This document shows positions 36,632-49,395 of a DNA stretch of 64,000 bases, one piece after another; position 1 is the first letter of the stretch, and each line of letters begins with the position of its first letter. The notes beneath the pieces were generated by a model, which did no database searches, was not told the DNA's origin, and saw only the letters and a program-made list of their open reading frames with translations. Position numbers and translations under genes: made by a program. Origin of the DNA: Enoplolaimus lenunculus (lineage: Eukaryota > Nematoda > Enoplea > Enoplida > Thoracostomopsidae); assembly GCA_030248215.1 (NCBI GenBank), contig JASANG010001788.1, forward strand, positions 1 to 64,000, read 5' to 3'.

Positions 36632-37325
36632 ACTAGTCGATTCCATTGAGTGATCAGTTTTTCATTGATCTGCAATAATAGGTTACACAATTATTTTTGT
36701 CGGATAGTAAAATTTATGCCACGAACTAGTGACCCTTTGGCATACATCACTGATTTAAGTCTAGGCGTACATTTCTGTTTTGAACATTGAACGTTGAAGC
36801 AACATACTTTCAATTCGACAGTAAGACTTTGTTGATCTCAAGATAAACAATGCTAATAGTTTGTGTATTAATGGCTGGATTGTATAACTTAAACGCAACT
36901 GCGCGCTAGTTTCAGATCTTAGTAAACTTCATTTACGTTTAGTAACCGTCTTTACCTAAAAACGTTTAACCGTGCAATGACAAGTGAAGATCCGCGCTTT
37001 TTAATGTTTGTTGTAGCATTTATCCCAAATAACTTAAAACCAGTGCCCAAATTTAAATATGTGTGGCACCTGTCCCCGTAATTGGTATATAATAGGTCTT
37101 GTGACTTTCTAGAACCAGTGAATTGTGTTCGGATCTCGGAACGTTTTCCGCGTTTAATTTGTCCTACTGTGTCAATTTTGAAATCTTCATTTGTAAGAGT
37201 TTGTCAGTTTGAGAACCTATCACTAACTGATGATAGATGCTATACGCGTTCAAGAATACTGGCGTAGAACAATGACGATACTTACTAATAATACAGTATA
37301 ACTGCGAAAGGCACAATAGTGAGCA
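36632..37325. other. Upstream region of the mind bomb-like gene
   Basis: No gene recognised. A 61-codon plus-strand frame at 37082 has no similarity to mind bomb N-terminal domains. An in-frame TGA two codons before the ATG at 37326 argues that no coding exon runs directly into the first exon. Confidence 0.4.
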
Positions 37326-40300
37326 ATGTGGAATATTGGAGACCTAGTGCTGGTTACAAATAATGCCGATCGCTTAATATCATATCAAAACGGTCACGGA
37401 GGTTGGAATGCACAGATGGCAAAGGTATAAAATTCCTTTAATGTGTTGCCGCTAAGCGCGTTAAAATTTATATATTTTCGAGTCTCTTCTCGAAAAGTTA
37501 CGACATTTCAAGCTAAATAATTTGGGCAGAACATACCAAATACTAGACGTTTCGGATTCGAATGGTTTGTTGAAAGAAAATACTTAAATAATAGTGTGAA
37601 TTATACTATTCGAATATGCTTCCAAGAATATTATCTATATGCCGTTTGACCACGGATTCGACCTGAGTACACCGTACAGCCCAATACTGTAGTTAATAGA
37701 TATGACACACTGTTTAATTCAAGGGCAATCACACGGGTCTAGGTTGTTCAACAGGTATCAAAACCAAAATTTTGCACTGTAGCAGTACATTTTATGTTTG
37801 GTTTAATACTTGCTTTGCTCGCGAGTTTTTTCAATATTATTAATATAGTGCGGCCTCCTCGTCATAAATTTATGAATCCGCCGAGTGTGTAACACCATGT
37901 CCATATTCCATATATGTATAACTATTTGACATGAAGCAAAGCTGTCTACATGTACGCACATGATTCAACAAAAGTTTTGCCATATTTTTGGTTTAGGATG
38001 CAAATGTCTTTCTTTCAAAATCCGTAAAAGAGAAATTTATTTTTTGTATTAATATCGCCTCACATCGCTACGGCACCAATATAATACATTCAAATCTATA
38101 TATGCCTGTTACATTCGTTTCAGTATTGTGGAGTTGTTGGTGAAATTACACAATTTTCATTCAAACGTGATCCTGTTGTTACATTTTCTGACGGTTGCCA
38201 GTGGACGTTCAATCCGGCAGTGCTCACGCTGGTAATTCACTTTATATATAGTTTCCCATAAAACCGACGACATAACCATTTATTTGGCAATGTACACTAC
38301 AAAGTTTTTGTATCTGTTTCAATCATACATTTAATTTTTAAAACGGTGTAAAAATTGAGCATTCTACTTCTTAATAACAGCGAATTGTAGGCATTGCTGT
38401 GGGATTTGATTAGCAAAACGTGTGTGTTTCAGAAATCCGCGAAATGGTTTCAGTTTCAGCCAAGCACTATTTTATTTCCCATAATCATGCTGTCTTATAA
38501 TGCGAGGGCCAGTCTTTTGCCGAAACCAAGGAACAACTTGAAAATGGTTTTACAAACTGAACCAAGAAAAAGGTGGAAAATAGATTTTATACAGAACTGA
38601 ACCAAAGAAAACCGCGAAAAACTTTTGCCGAACCGAACCAAAGAAAAAGTTGAAAAAAGTTTTATCGAATCAAAGATTGTAAAACGTGAAACTAAAAAAA
38701 CAGGAGTGCATATCAAGCTATTTTCCTGGACATCGTTTTTATACGTTTAGTTCGGTAGATCCTGATCTATACGTTGGCCAATGCGAGGAACAATACAGCA
38801 TGCTGATGATTTCAGGTTGCCCAAGTTAACCTGAATACCGCTGCGCATGTGTCTCCAGCTTGCAATCCATGCAGTAGGTTTGAAACTAAAGAATATCCTA
38901 ACTACTTTGCTGTGCCATTCAAATTCAAACCACTGAAATTTGAGTTGCGCAACCGATTTGCTCAAAGAATTGCCGATGAACAACGCTGTGTTACATTATG
39001 TAAATACACTCAAGTTTCTCAAACGAAGGACGATTCGATAGAAAACCAGCTACCGAACGAAAATCGATGTAAAGTCTGATACGTTTTTGGCATTGAATAT
39101 TTAACTGTGAGCGGGAAATTCAGGTTTTGGCGGGATATTCATATTTTGTGGTAAAGTTAAAATTTTGACGTGAAATTCAAATCTTGGTGGGAACTTCAAC
39201 TTTCGGCAAAAAAATCAAATTTTTTTTGGTAAATTCTTTTTATCCCCTGGTGACTTCTAGTACTCAGGTCACGGTATGCAATTCTATCAAGCCGAAATTT
39301 GTGTGCAAGAACTGAATCAATTCGACCACGCATCTATTCACCGCCAAGTTGACTACAACGACTCGGTGTTATGAGAATCTATTTAAATGTACTCGGTTAG
39401 TATCAAGTAAAGTTTTCTCTTACGGTATCCAGTTACGTTCTCCATCCAGTAGTTGAAGGCGTGAATTTGACTTGATCCCATTGAATTATGGGCCCTATAT
39501 AGATCAGTAGCGGACCGTTTACCACCAGATTGCAATAGAGTAAGCTTTAGCTTTAGACTGCTTTTTTGCTTAGGTGTCCGCCTTCTGCTTCGGTATAGCA
39601 TAGGATTACTTATAGGCTTATTTTTATGCTGAAGCTTAGGCATAGGATTAAGAATATGCTTATACTATGTTACAGCCCTGAAATTATGCATGATAATAAG
39701 TTCTAATTTATTTGTTCTTAGATATAACCGCATACACCACATATTCGCTTAAACAAGTGTTTGAGTCTGCGTTAGTTGATGGCAATGAAGAGTTAGCTCG
39801 GCAATGTTTGAGAAATAACCCAGCATTGGTAAAATAGCGCTTTTCAGATTTGTATTTTTAAAGTTTATAAATGATTCTCCAACTTATTATATATATTATG
39901 AAATTTTTGGCTAATGAATGCAGTTGCTATTGAAACTTTATTGTTTTTCGGTAAAGTTGCGCATATAAAAATGCGAAAAATTTGCATCAAAATGCTGATT
40001 TTAATACAAGGATTAATTGTTGCAAACCTATTGGACAAACTAATGAGGGTTCAAATATATAAACTACTGCAGTTTTGGGAAAAAATCTATAAACCTAATC
40101 CAGACGTGTTAATAACAAAAGTGGAACGAAGAATAATTTTTAGAGTGGTTTAAACCCGCACGCCAACACATAAGTACCGCCATGGTTGCATATACATGAC
40201 ATGATGGTTACAACTTCGGCCCATGTTAATACTCCAGAGTTGTAAAAACTTTTCCAGGAGTAATGGATTGCACTAAACAGTTTATTAGCTGTGAGAATTC

Positions 40301-43300
40301 AAATAGATAACGTTTCAAGTTTACACGTTTAAGGCTACAATTAAAGCTGAAAACGGGTCCACAGCGCTCCATATAACTGCATATTTGGGTCATTTCGAAA
40401 CATTACGATATATGCTCAACTTAGCCTCGACATCGCAATCGCGCCATGCTTCAGATCGGCATGGTTTCAATTTATATCACTACGCGGTTGCTGGGTAAGT
40501 TTTCGTTTGGTCATTTTCTACTATTGCTCAGATATTGTCATGGCACAGAAATGATCAACGATAAAACCCAGCTGTAGATTTATCGTGGACAATACTGCCA
40601 TGATGTAGAATAAATCTCGTTAATAAATATATGTACAACAGTCGCATACTAAGTGTATGTATAATACTTAAACATTTCAACCCCGCGGCGGGGTTAGGGT
40701 GCGTGTTTGCTGTTACCAACCACTTCACGACGGCGTGGCGTATGAGCACCATGGTACAGATCGAACGAGTAGGAAATTTTTTATGTCATTTATAGGAAAC
40801 CCTATATATCAGTTTGGGTGGAGCAACATTTTCTAAGACCGGCTATGAAAGTACCTATAGCTGCAACACAAAATTACAGCAATCATTTTTAGCAATCAAC
40901 CAAGTATTATTCCGTTGGCGATGAGTCTGGGTGCAAAACTGGACATAAACCAACGAACTGTTTCCAACCAATACACTCCGCTACATATGGCTGTATTACA
41001 ATTTAACGACGACTGCGTAAAGCAATTGCTGAAATCCGAGTACATCGATCCAAACTTACCGGTAAAGTTACCATTAAAGTTATCCATAGACTGTCTGCTG
41101 GTCAAAGCAGGAAAATCCTTTTATACTCGGAAAGCAGGGTCGGTTTTTAGCAACAACCAAACATATCAAGTTGAGGTTGACTCCAGATGTTACGAATCCT
41201 AAATGTAAATGCTGGCCATGAGATTTATAAAAATCGATCTGACTTATAACTCGCTTCGCTCGTGAAGTGTCATTCATTATTCTATGGTCGTAACTGTACG
41301 GTTGTCTATAACTACATACATACATATGGTGTTAACGTAGGAACAACTACATATTCCCTCAACCACTCCAAACTAAAAATTTTCGCAGGAATTGTAACAA
41401 ACATGATCAACACGTTTGTTGGCGTCATTTTTGGGGGTTCTCAATTATCAACTTGATGGTGGTCCCATACTTGGTAACACCCGGTCTGCCCGAACACAGG
41501 AACAGAATCAATGTAGATCCAATACACTACGTTGATATAGCGGTTTAATATTCCAGAGTCAAAGATAGAATGAGTTAATTAGCACCATATATTCTATTTT
41601 AGGACAGAAACGACAAAACTGTACTGCATCATGTAATCAATTTGAACCAAAGCACAACGTTTTGGCAATTGCTATCTCATTCACGATTAGATCCGTTTAA
41701 TGCCAATAGCTCTAAATCCGACAACGTTTTCTGCAGCGCGATATCGAAAAATTATGTGGAGTAAGTTGGGGTTGTACAAAAAAACAGGTCTTTTTGAGAT
41801 GGCATAGGCTTTTTTTGGTAATAACGTTTTCATTTATTACTGCCTCTCAGTGTAATCTTAGATGGTTACATGCGCATAACCAACGGAGTAGTGCGAGGAA
41901 ATAGGGCGGAGGTACGGAATCTGGACCCCCTAGGAATTTAACAAAACGTGGCCTATCGTATAGATGTCGACGAGCTTTGTTCAACGCTACCATTTTTATG
42001 GCTGCATGACCAACGGTTCAAATGCTATAACCCTAGGCTTAACCAGGTTTATTCGTAATACAAATTTGGTAGTTGCTTGTACATGTTTTAAAGTTGAAGT
42101 TTATAGGGTCATAACTTGTGAACCGGAGACCCTACAGCTTTGAAAATGGTACCGCTGCACTCAGCTCGCCGAAATATATAAAACAAACTGTTTTTCATTA
42201 GCTTCCTAGAGGTACATATTCTGTATCTCCACCAGGAAATAGACCCATATGCGAATCCACACTTCTGATCAAGTATTTTAAAGTACAGCCCGATAATATA
42301 ACATTACGACAACGAAATCGCATTGTTTCACTATCTACCAAAAGCCCTTATTAAATCAAAATCCTGGCTACTTCCGTGGATGTCCACATGTTTATACTCC
42401 TTAATCGAACGGTTGCAGGCAGGGTATAAGCGGATAGTAAAAATAACTGCAAGAAACGGATAGTGATCGAAATAACGCAAGCGGAAAACGAATATTGAAG
42501 TATAAAAGTTTCAAAGATGTTTTATTTTTCTGCGAACATTATTAATGCAGTCAAATACTCAGTAGGCTTTTGAAAATTTTAGAAAATAGCGGATGCGACG
42601 AATTTGTTTCATATCGGATGAATTTCGTATATTATATTTTCATATGCAACAATTGCAGCGTATCTTTAATGAAAAGCTGTGAGCCTTGATTTATAATTAA
42701 TTTTGAGCGTAAAAATAACGGAATTTTCTATATTTCTATAACGGAAACGGACGCCGATTTTTGAAGGAAACGGTTATCCGGTTGCTCCCTGGTAGCAGGT
42801 AAAAACAACGCCCAAAACAACTTGTTTGCAGAACGTTACGTGCATTAATTACGCGGTTTCCAACAATGACAAACCAACGAGTAAACAAATACGGCGATAC
42901 GCCACTGTTATTCGCAGTGAAAAAAGAAATGGAACAATGTGCCATTGCTTTAATAGAAGTAAGACCAGCTGCATTATCTAAAGTCTTCGCACTGCTTGAG
43001 ATGTTTTTAGATTTCAACATAACTTAAACTAAGGTTTAGGTTTAGGGTGGCTCTATACTCGTCGCTCAGCGCCGTCCGTCACCGTACGGCGCCGTGCGTC
43101 ACCGTACGGCACCGTGCGTTACCCATGCGGCGCCGTCCTTCACCGTGTGTTATCTATCGTACGCAAATTACACACGTATGATACCGTATTGTGACACATG
43201 GTGACGGACGGCGCCGTACTGGTGACGGACGGCGCTGGACGGGTGACGGACGGCGCTGGACGTCAACAAAAGTATTGCGCAACCCTTACGCTTAAGTTTG

Positions 43301-45273
43301 TGGCGGAAAGTGTACTAGAGGGAAACTTTGAAATACAGAAATGCTACAATTGTTGAAACCTTTGAGCTCAATCATTGCTATTGCCTAAAGCGAAGTTTAT
43401 ATGTAAAGATTTTCTAGTTCGAACCATTGAACGCTTACGTTCAGACTTCATCATTTGTATATATAGCGCATGAACATAGTGAATAAAGAAATACTCGTGG
43501 TTTACTTGATTTTGGTTTAAATTCATGCGTACCTACTAGTGGAATGCTTGTGCATTTTTCTCGAAGCTTCGTTAAAAGGATTACAGTCATTCTTGCTTTG
43601 AGCACTGGTACTGTCAACCATGTATTTTTGTCAAATCTGAACGGCAAGAAATTTTTAGAATGTTTGCAAATATACATGATAACATATTAAACAGTTAGTT
43701 TAAAGTTTAATGTGTTGTAATCATAGGCATTGTGGCGATGAAACGCTAAATGAAACCGTCTTTAGTCAACCTACGGTTCCAAAGTCATCCGCGAATAATG
43801 ACAGGAAAAATAAAAACTATTTAAAATTAAGACTTAAACTTCGGCTTAGGTTCAGACTAGGCTTAGTCAATAAGTGTGTAGGCAAGGCAAAAGTTTTGGT
43901 TACAAGTTACGCTTCGGCAAGCCTATTCCGAAACCTAAGCGTGAGCCTAATCCGGAGCTGAAATAGGAAAAAAGTGTGCAAGAGCCAAAACTACTAATTT
44001 CAGCTTGGTGCAGATGCAACGCTTCCTGATGCTGTTGACCAAAATACAGCGCTACACATTTGTGCAAATCAAGCTTTAATTTGCACCACTCAAAGTTTAA
44101 TCGAAACTCTGCTACGGCAAGAAGATGCCGACGTTATAAATGCAGCGAATTCTAATGGTGATACACCGCTGCATATATCGACTAAAAGATGGTTTGATAG
44201 ATATCCAGAAAACAAGTGTAACGATTCAAATAGCACCCAAAAAATGGTCGAAATAATGTCTTTAGAATCAAATAATGTAAGTCTAACTGTAAAATGAGAA
44301 TATGGATTATATCCTTTAAAATCTTCCTCGAGCGTCGATCACGGGTTTCCTGGAAAGTTTTTTCAACGCAGGCAAGAATGGTTTTCATCGAATACCTATA
44401 TAAACCCATAGTCACACCAGTTGAATTGAAGGTGTAACGGAAAATTCCACGTATCGAATTTGGATCTTACCTTCAATCTCCTGCTGTACTTTATGTTTTA
44501 CATACGATCTTCAACAGACCAAAATCCAACTATATTCTCACGAAATAAAATCAGTTAAAATAATTAATATTTCGAACATACGTAATATATATGCGTTGCG
44601 CTAAAGGTTCATTGTAAATTCCAATAATTTGACTAATCAACTCAGATGGCGGACTATTTCTGAGTTAAGAACAGTGAACATTAGCTTATTTGGAACTGAG
44701 AAGTGTTTATCACTTTGAGTAGAGCTGACTCCGGGTGACTTGATTAATTAACTCAGTACAGTTGAATCAACTCAGAATTCTGGGTTCTGATAGACCTAAC
44801 TTAGATTGTGTGATTCAACTCATTCTACGTTAAAACCAACTGATTGCAATTTACAGTGTTCGTTTACTGCAACGTTTATGAAACAGTTTATTTTGGCCGA
44901 ATCAGGTACACTGCTCTGCCACTGAAATTTTGGCAAAATGAAAAATTTCGAAGTTCTAGGCACTCTTCATTCGGGGGGTAATAAAAGGTAGTCCAAATTT
45001 TGAGTCCCAATCAGTAAGAGACTGTATTCCTAATGAGATATATTTCTTAAACAATTTAACTAAGAAAAGTATTTTCATTTTTAGTGCAATCCAAAAAGTA
45101 TTCAAGAGCATTTATCTAGTCAACAGAAAACTTTAGCGGTAATTATACTGTTGCTCTGGAACGGGGCTGACCCTCACCAACCAAACAGCACTGGAGTGTC
45201 GCCTCGTGACTTGGCTGAAGACTGCAGTGTTCTTCAAAGTGTTTTTGATCATTACCAAACCACCAACCGATAA
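37326..45273 (+). CDS. Mind bomb-like protein: one MIB repeat plus ankyrin repeats, no RING
   Basis: Ten phase-matched exons predict about 482 aa: 37326-37424, 38124-38231, 38816-38873, 39722-39828, 40334-40494, 40893-41061, 41603-41760, 42832-42958, 44004-44276 and 45085-45273. Exons 1-2 encode a MIB repeat (GDLV...GHGGW...VVTFSDGCQWTFNPAVLT), close to the first such repeat of Mind bomb E3 ligases, which ubiquitinate Notch ligands. From exon 4 on the protein is ankyrin repeats: GSTALHITAYLGHFETLRY, NQYTPLHMAVLQ, NKYGDTPLLFAVKKEME, QNTALHICANQ, NSNGDTPLHIS and a last GADPHQPNSTGVSPRDLAED, matching the end of the Mind bomb ankyrin block. The HERC2/MIB and ZZ domains that should precede and the RING fingers that should follow are absent; the stop comes directly after the ankyrins. 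It may bind Mind bomb substrates without ligase activity. That role is inference. Confidence 0.85.
42420..42791. mobile_element. hAT-type MITE, family E, in intron 7 of the mind bomb-like gene
   Basis: The ends are CAGGGTATAAGCGGATAG and TATCCGGTTGCTCCCTG, with CGGATA-type units inside. Flanks GTTGCAGG (42412-42419) and GTAGCAGG (42792-42799) match at seven of eight. It ends 40 bases before the start of exon 8, so it abuts the acceptor region. Confidence 0.85.
43064..43258. repeat. GC-rich inverted cluster of GCGCCGTCCGTCACC units, intron 8 of the mind bomb-like gene
   Basis: Left part: units CAGCGCCGTCCGTCACC and CGGCGCCGTGCGTCACC. Right part: their reverse complements, GGTGACGGACGGCGCTG. 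The centre is AT-richer. The outer ends form an inverted repeat starting CAG, so this may be a small hAT-like MITE with tandem subterminal units. A related short piece is in taxilin intron 1 near 15866-15960. Confidence 0.75.
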
Positions 45274-46013
45274 TCGTAACGTTTGGTACTGGCTCAAATC
45301 AAACGTTGCGAATCTTCAACTGAATGAGAACTGAATTATTTCTTTTTCTCAGCAGTTATTAATATGCACGTTCTGTAATCAGATTTGAAATGCCATGTTT
45401 TTAACAATGTGGTTTACCAACGAGTGTCAAACACTGTGTTAGAAATGAAATATTTTATTTCAACTGAAGTCAACATCATATTAAACGTAATATATTAACG
45501 TACAAATAGAACATTGAAATCCGACCGAAGATATTGCAGATAAACGCTTCCCAACCGAGAGACGGGGTTTGAATCTTAGTTTGAAATTGAATCACAAATG
45601 AAATTAAAAAATATTCATTTGAAAAACGTATAAGGTGGTCGTCAAGTGATATTAAAGTTAATTTTAGCTAAAGTTGCGTTCTGCAATTTTTGCCTAATTT
45701 GGCTCCGAGTTGAAAAGCATTTCTACTGAGCTGAATTACGCGTAGCATGGAACATAGCAAAATCGTCAAATGGCATTCGATACAACTTTTCGTTGTTTCG
45801 TTAATTTATAGTTCCGTTGGCATACTAGTTCCCGTGCGCAAACATGCAAAAAATTTTGCTATGAGCCAAAATAATATATACAAGTGGGATACGGGGATAT
45901 CCAGATACGTGCAGATGAACACCACAAATTATTATAAAACATCTATCCCACAGAAAATTTTTGTACTGTAAAATATTTTGCTCAAACTGCATTCCATTAG
46001 CTGGTATATATAA
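45274..46013. other. 3' flank of the mind bomb-like gene
   Basis: No clear AATAAA signal was found, and no other gene or named repeat was recognised. Confidence 0.35.
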
Positions 46014-46238
46014 TTAGGAATGTGCCGATTAATCGGCATCGACAATAATCGGCACTTTTCGTGAGTATCGGCATCGGCACTGTAAAAAAATTGCCGATAC
46101 TTTTTGCACAAAACAGTCAATTGGAATGCTATCAATTTCATTTCTGAGCGCATATCAGTGTGTCTGGTCAAAAAATTTTCTCTCTTGCGTTTATGTTTGA
46201 AAAAATTAATTGAAATGAACCGCTCTTATAAAATTATT
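46014..46238. mobile_element. hAT-type MITE, family H, truncated
   Basis: Starts TAGGAATGTGCCGATTAAT and carries CGGCAT units, then follows the interior of the copy at 21847-22235 up to GAAATGAACCGCTCTTATAA, where homology stops. Confidence 0.8.
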
Positions 46239-47267
46239 TGTCAAATTTTTTGACAAATATTGTTTTGGGTCCCATGGGAGGGACCTCGGGACCTTAAAGA
46301 ATCGAATTTTTCATAAATCTTACGTCTGGTAGTGCACGAATTGACCAATAAGACATGAAATCAATACTGTTAATACGGCAAAAAACTTTTTCGCTCAGGG
46401 TGCGCGTACGCATCCCCAGACGAAAAAATTATACTGTTGACTATCCCTATTCGGGAAAGTCACAGGGTTCAACCAAGCCTTAGTGCAATGGACAAGGCAT
46501 CTCCCTGGGAGCGCTGCCTGCGTGATCACAGCCTCTCCACAGCCAGGTTAGTTTAACAATTAGAGCAAAAACAGTACAAATAGTAGTATTAAAGTATAAC
46601 CCACACCATGTTTATTTGTATTTCAGTGTACCATATTAGCAAACAATATTCTTCCAAACAGTAGCGCGGAGGTCAAACTTTATTGTGACACCAACACCCT
46701 TCTACCCAAATCGGATCTTTTCTGTTATCCCCTTCTCAGAAGGTGTTTCCGAAAATGGTCGGATTTCATTTTTTGCATATTTCCTCTTCTCATGAACCTC
46801 CCTTGATCATTTCACACCCAAATTTGAATTTTTAAAAAACCCAAACAATTTCCTTATGAATACGTTATACAGATTATGTATCACTCGACGCAGTATGCTC
46901 AGCTGAGTTACATGATGTTAAATACTCCGCTATCAAACGATTGGTAAACAAAATAGTTTTAAACAATTGATGTACTGCCATCGCAAGTTGCTAGCAGACC
47001 GCCCAATCAGTTATTGCACCGTATATCGCTAACCAATTACTTGTTGGCTGAATTCACATCATTAGACTCAGATTTGCAAGCCGAGAATTTTTAAAAATTC
47101 AAATTTGAGTGTGAAATGATCAGTAGAAGTCATCAGAAGCTAAACTATGTAGAACTTTTCAAAACTGAACCATTTTGGGCACGGCTAGAGAGGGGAGTCT
47201 CGGACCTTCCAAATATGACATTCGGCTAATTTAGATCAACGACTATTACATTGCACTTTCAAGCTCA
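46239..47267. other. Intergenic, no gene recognised
   Basis: Near 46480-46560 an A-box-like TAGTGCAATGG is followed by a possible but poor B-box, which is not enough to call a tRNA or SINE. Nothing else was recognised. Confidence 0.35.
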
Positions 47268-47710
47268 ATAGGTACAACCGGAGGTATTCCGGCTCCGGTA
47301 GAATTTTTGCCGGAGGTTCCGGCAATTTCGGTAGAAAAAATTTGCGTAATTTTGCAAAATTATTTATTTCGCGCGTTCTATAAAGTTTCGGACTCGAACT
47401 TTATTTGGACCTGGAGTCATTTATGCGCCATAATTAGGAATAACTGACATTTATGGGCTCTAATTAAGGTTTAGAGACTATCCGATTACGGATTCTTATT
47501 AGGGATACGGACTCCTATTGATTGGGACTCAAAATGGGGACCTCCCTCTTAGGACCCCCTGTTATTCGGGTCACTACAGTAACAACATATTGCAGATATT
47601 GGCTAAAATTAACTAACCATCAGTTTACAACCTAATTTCGCCTCACCTCCGGCTCCGGCAAGTTTCGTTGACCTCCGGCTCTGGTATTTTTCACCTCCAG
47701 TTGCACCCTG
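47268..47710. mobile_element. hAT-type MITE, family B, interrupted by a family A fragment
   Basis: The left end is degenerate (ATAGGTACAACCGGAGGT) and the right end is canonical (TCCAGTTGCACCCTG). At about 47389-47579 it carries the right half of family A ending GGTCACTACAG, after which family B sequence (ACAACATATTGCAGATATTGG) resumes. Here A entered B, the reverse order of the nest at 27.7-28.5 kb. Confidence 0.82.
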
Positions 47711-47813
47711 AGCACTAGTACACACAAGCAGTGTCGGACCCAGAAGTTTCTGATATATATTAAAAAAACTCGCGAGTGAAGCGATCAACAACAGAAAGCC
47801 TGCATCCTCTTAC

Positions 47814-48265
47814 TGTAGTGACACGAATAAGACGGTGGTAATAAGAGGAGTGGGGTCCGCATTTTGAGTCCCAATGAATAGATGTCCGTATCCCTAATAA
47901 GAGTCCGTGAACGCGGATAGAGCCCCTAAATCCTAATTCGAGTCCGAGTCCTAAATGTCAATTGTCCCGAATTGTAGCGTATAAATGACTCTAGGACCAA
48001 ATAAAGTACAGTTCGAAATGTTAAAGCGTACTAAAGTTTTGAAGGTAACATTCCAAAGTATAACCTTACATTATCGCTCAAGCTTTTGATGCAGGGCAAA
48101 AAACATTTAATTCAACATATAGTCCGAATACCGGATATATATCAGTAACGAAGGGTGGCGGAGGGCGGCTTGAAAATAACAGTCCGTAACCGAATAACAG
48201 TGGGGGTATCCTCTTTGAAGGCCAAATAAATATCAGTTTCCCCCCTCTTATTCGGGCGACTACAG
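47814..48265. mobile_element. Full-length MITE family A, reverse orientation
   Basis: Starts CTGTAGTGACACGAATAAG and ends TCTTATTCGGGCGACTACAG, about 450 bp. It is the most complete A copy in the window and best defines both ends. Confidence 0.85.
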
Positions 48266-48399
48266 AACCTTATATTCTTTCATTTGAGCAGAACGACTTG
48301 CTTCGAAGCATGTTTGTTGATTGCAATGCCCGTTAATCTATTTGCTGCATTTCATAATTTACATATTTGAGCAGGGTAGGCCATTCTTCTGCTTTGGAC

Positions 48400-48705
48400 C
48401 CTTTTTCCTTTTTGAGAGTATTTATTTAGCGGACTCTGTGTGCTATACAACCCTTTTTCCTCCTTCCGCCCACTTACTATTACTAAAACCTTTTCCCCCA
48501 CCCTCCTTCTGTTCCCCACACTACTTAGCCGCGCCAAAAAAGAAAGAAAAAAAAACCACACCATCACTTTAAACATTAAAAAACACCACACATCTCATTT
48601 TATTTCCCCCACTATACTTATTTTACTTTACACCCCCCCCTCTTTTTTTTTATTATTTTACTCAAATATTCTTAATTTTTTTTTGTTACCGCAAAAAACA
48701 ACTTC
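48400..48705. repeat. Pyrimidine-rich, G-poor low-complexity tract
   Basis: About 300 bases are dominated by C and T (CCTTTTTCCTCCTTCC and similar), switch briefly to A/C-rich (AAGAAAGAAAAAAAAACC), then return to T/C-rich with runs of nine C and nine T. G is very rare. The open frame of about 145 codons that crosses it is a composition artefact. Confidence 0.8.
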
Positions 48706-48892
48706 TGTTTTGTTGATATTCGGTCCCGCCCTGGTCGGCGTAGAATATTCACTACCCGGTTCTACATCATTAAAGTATATTGGATGTTGCGACATCTGGT
48801 CCATACATAGTCTCCGTAAGTACACCTTAATTGGGGACCTGGGAAACCTCGAACTTCTGGGGTACCTCATGGTATGAGCACAATGTATGTGT

Positions 48893-49145
48893 CAGGGCAC
48901 AACCGGAGGTCTGCCTCCGGCTCCGGCAGAAAATCGTCCTGCCGCTCGGATAGAATTTTGCCGGGGGAATTTCCGAGATTTCGCAGAAAATTAGCGTAAA
49001 ATCAAACAACTTAACAACATATTGCAGATATTGGCTAAATTAAGTAGTTGGCTATCATTGTACTAGCTAATTTCGCATCATCACCGGCGCCGGCAAGTTT
49101 CGTTCGCCCCCGCCTCCGGTATTTTTCAAATCCGGTTGCACCCTG
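48893..49145. mobile_element. hAT-type MITE, family B, short form
   Basis: Runs from CAGGGCACAACCGGAGGTC to ATCCGGTTGCACCCTG, about 250 bp, so internally deleted relative to 27908-28363. The 6-bp direct repeat ATGTGT is immediately outside both ends (48887-48892, 49146-49151). Confidence 0.82.
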
Positions 49146-49240
49146 ATGTGTATATATACCGTCGTTCAAAGTTTATCCGGAAAAATCGTCACAACTACGG
49201 GCACCGGTTCCATCTTTCAGAAACAAGAGAACATGTTTAC

Positions 49241-49395
49241 GGCCCATGTAAAGATCAGGAAGGAACGTTTTTCTGTGAGACTAGAATAGAGTAGGCTTAA
49301 AAGCTTTAGACTAATTTTTTGCTTGGCTTAGGCTTACTTAGGAATACTCATTGTTACGCTTTATAATACTGTTCCGCCCGTTTTTTACATTGGCC
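49241..49395. mobile_element. hAT-type MITE, family G
   Basis: The inverted ends are GGCCCATGTAAAGATCAGG and, inward from the right, GGCCAATGTAAAAAACGGGC. The interior has TTAGGC-type units. It confirms the family boundaries set by 8450-8620; the flanking duplication is only 5/8 here. Confidence 0.8.

Noticed and set aside
46480-46560. tRNA or tRNA-derived SINE
   Set aside because: An A-box-like TAGTGCAATGG is present, but no proper B-box lies at the right distance and no cloverleaf could be drawn.
48440-48877. 145-codon plus-strand ORF
   Set aside because: It spans the G-poor tract, in which stop codons containing G are scarce, and gives a Phe/Pro/Leu/Ser composition artefact.
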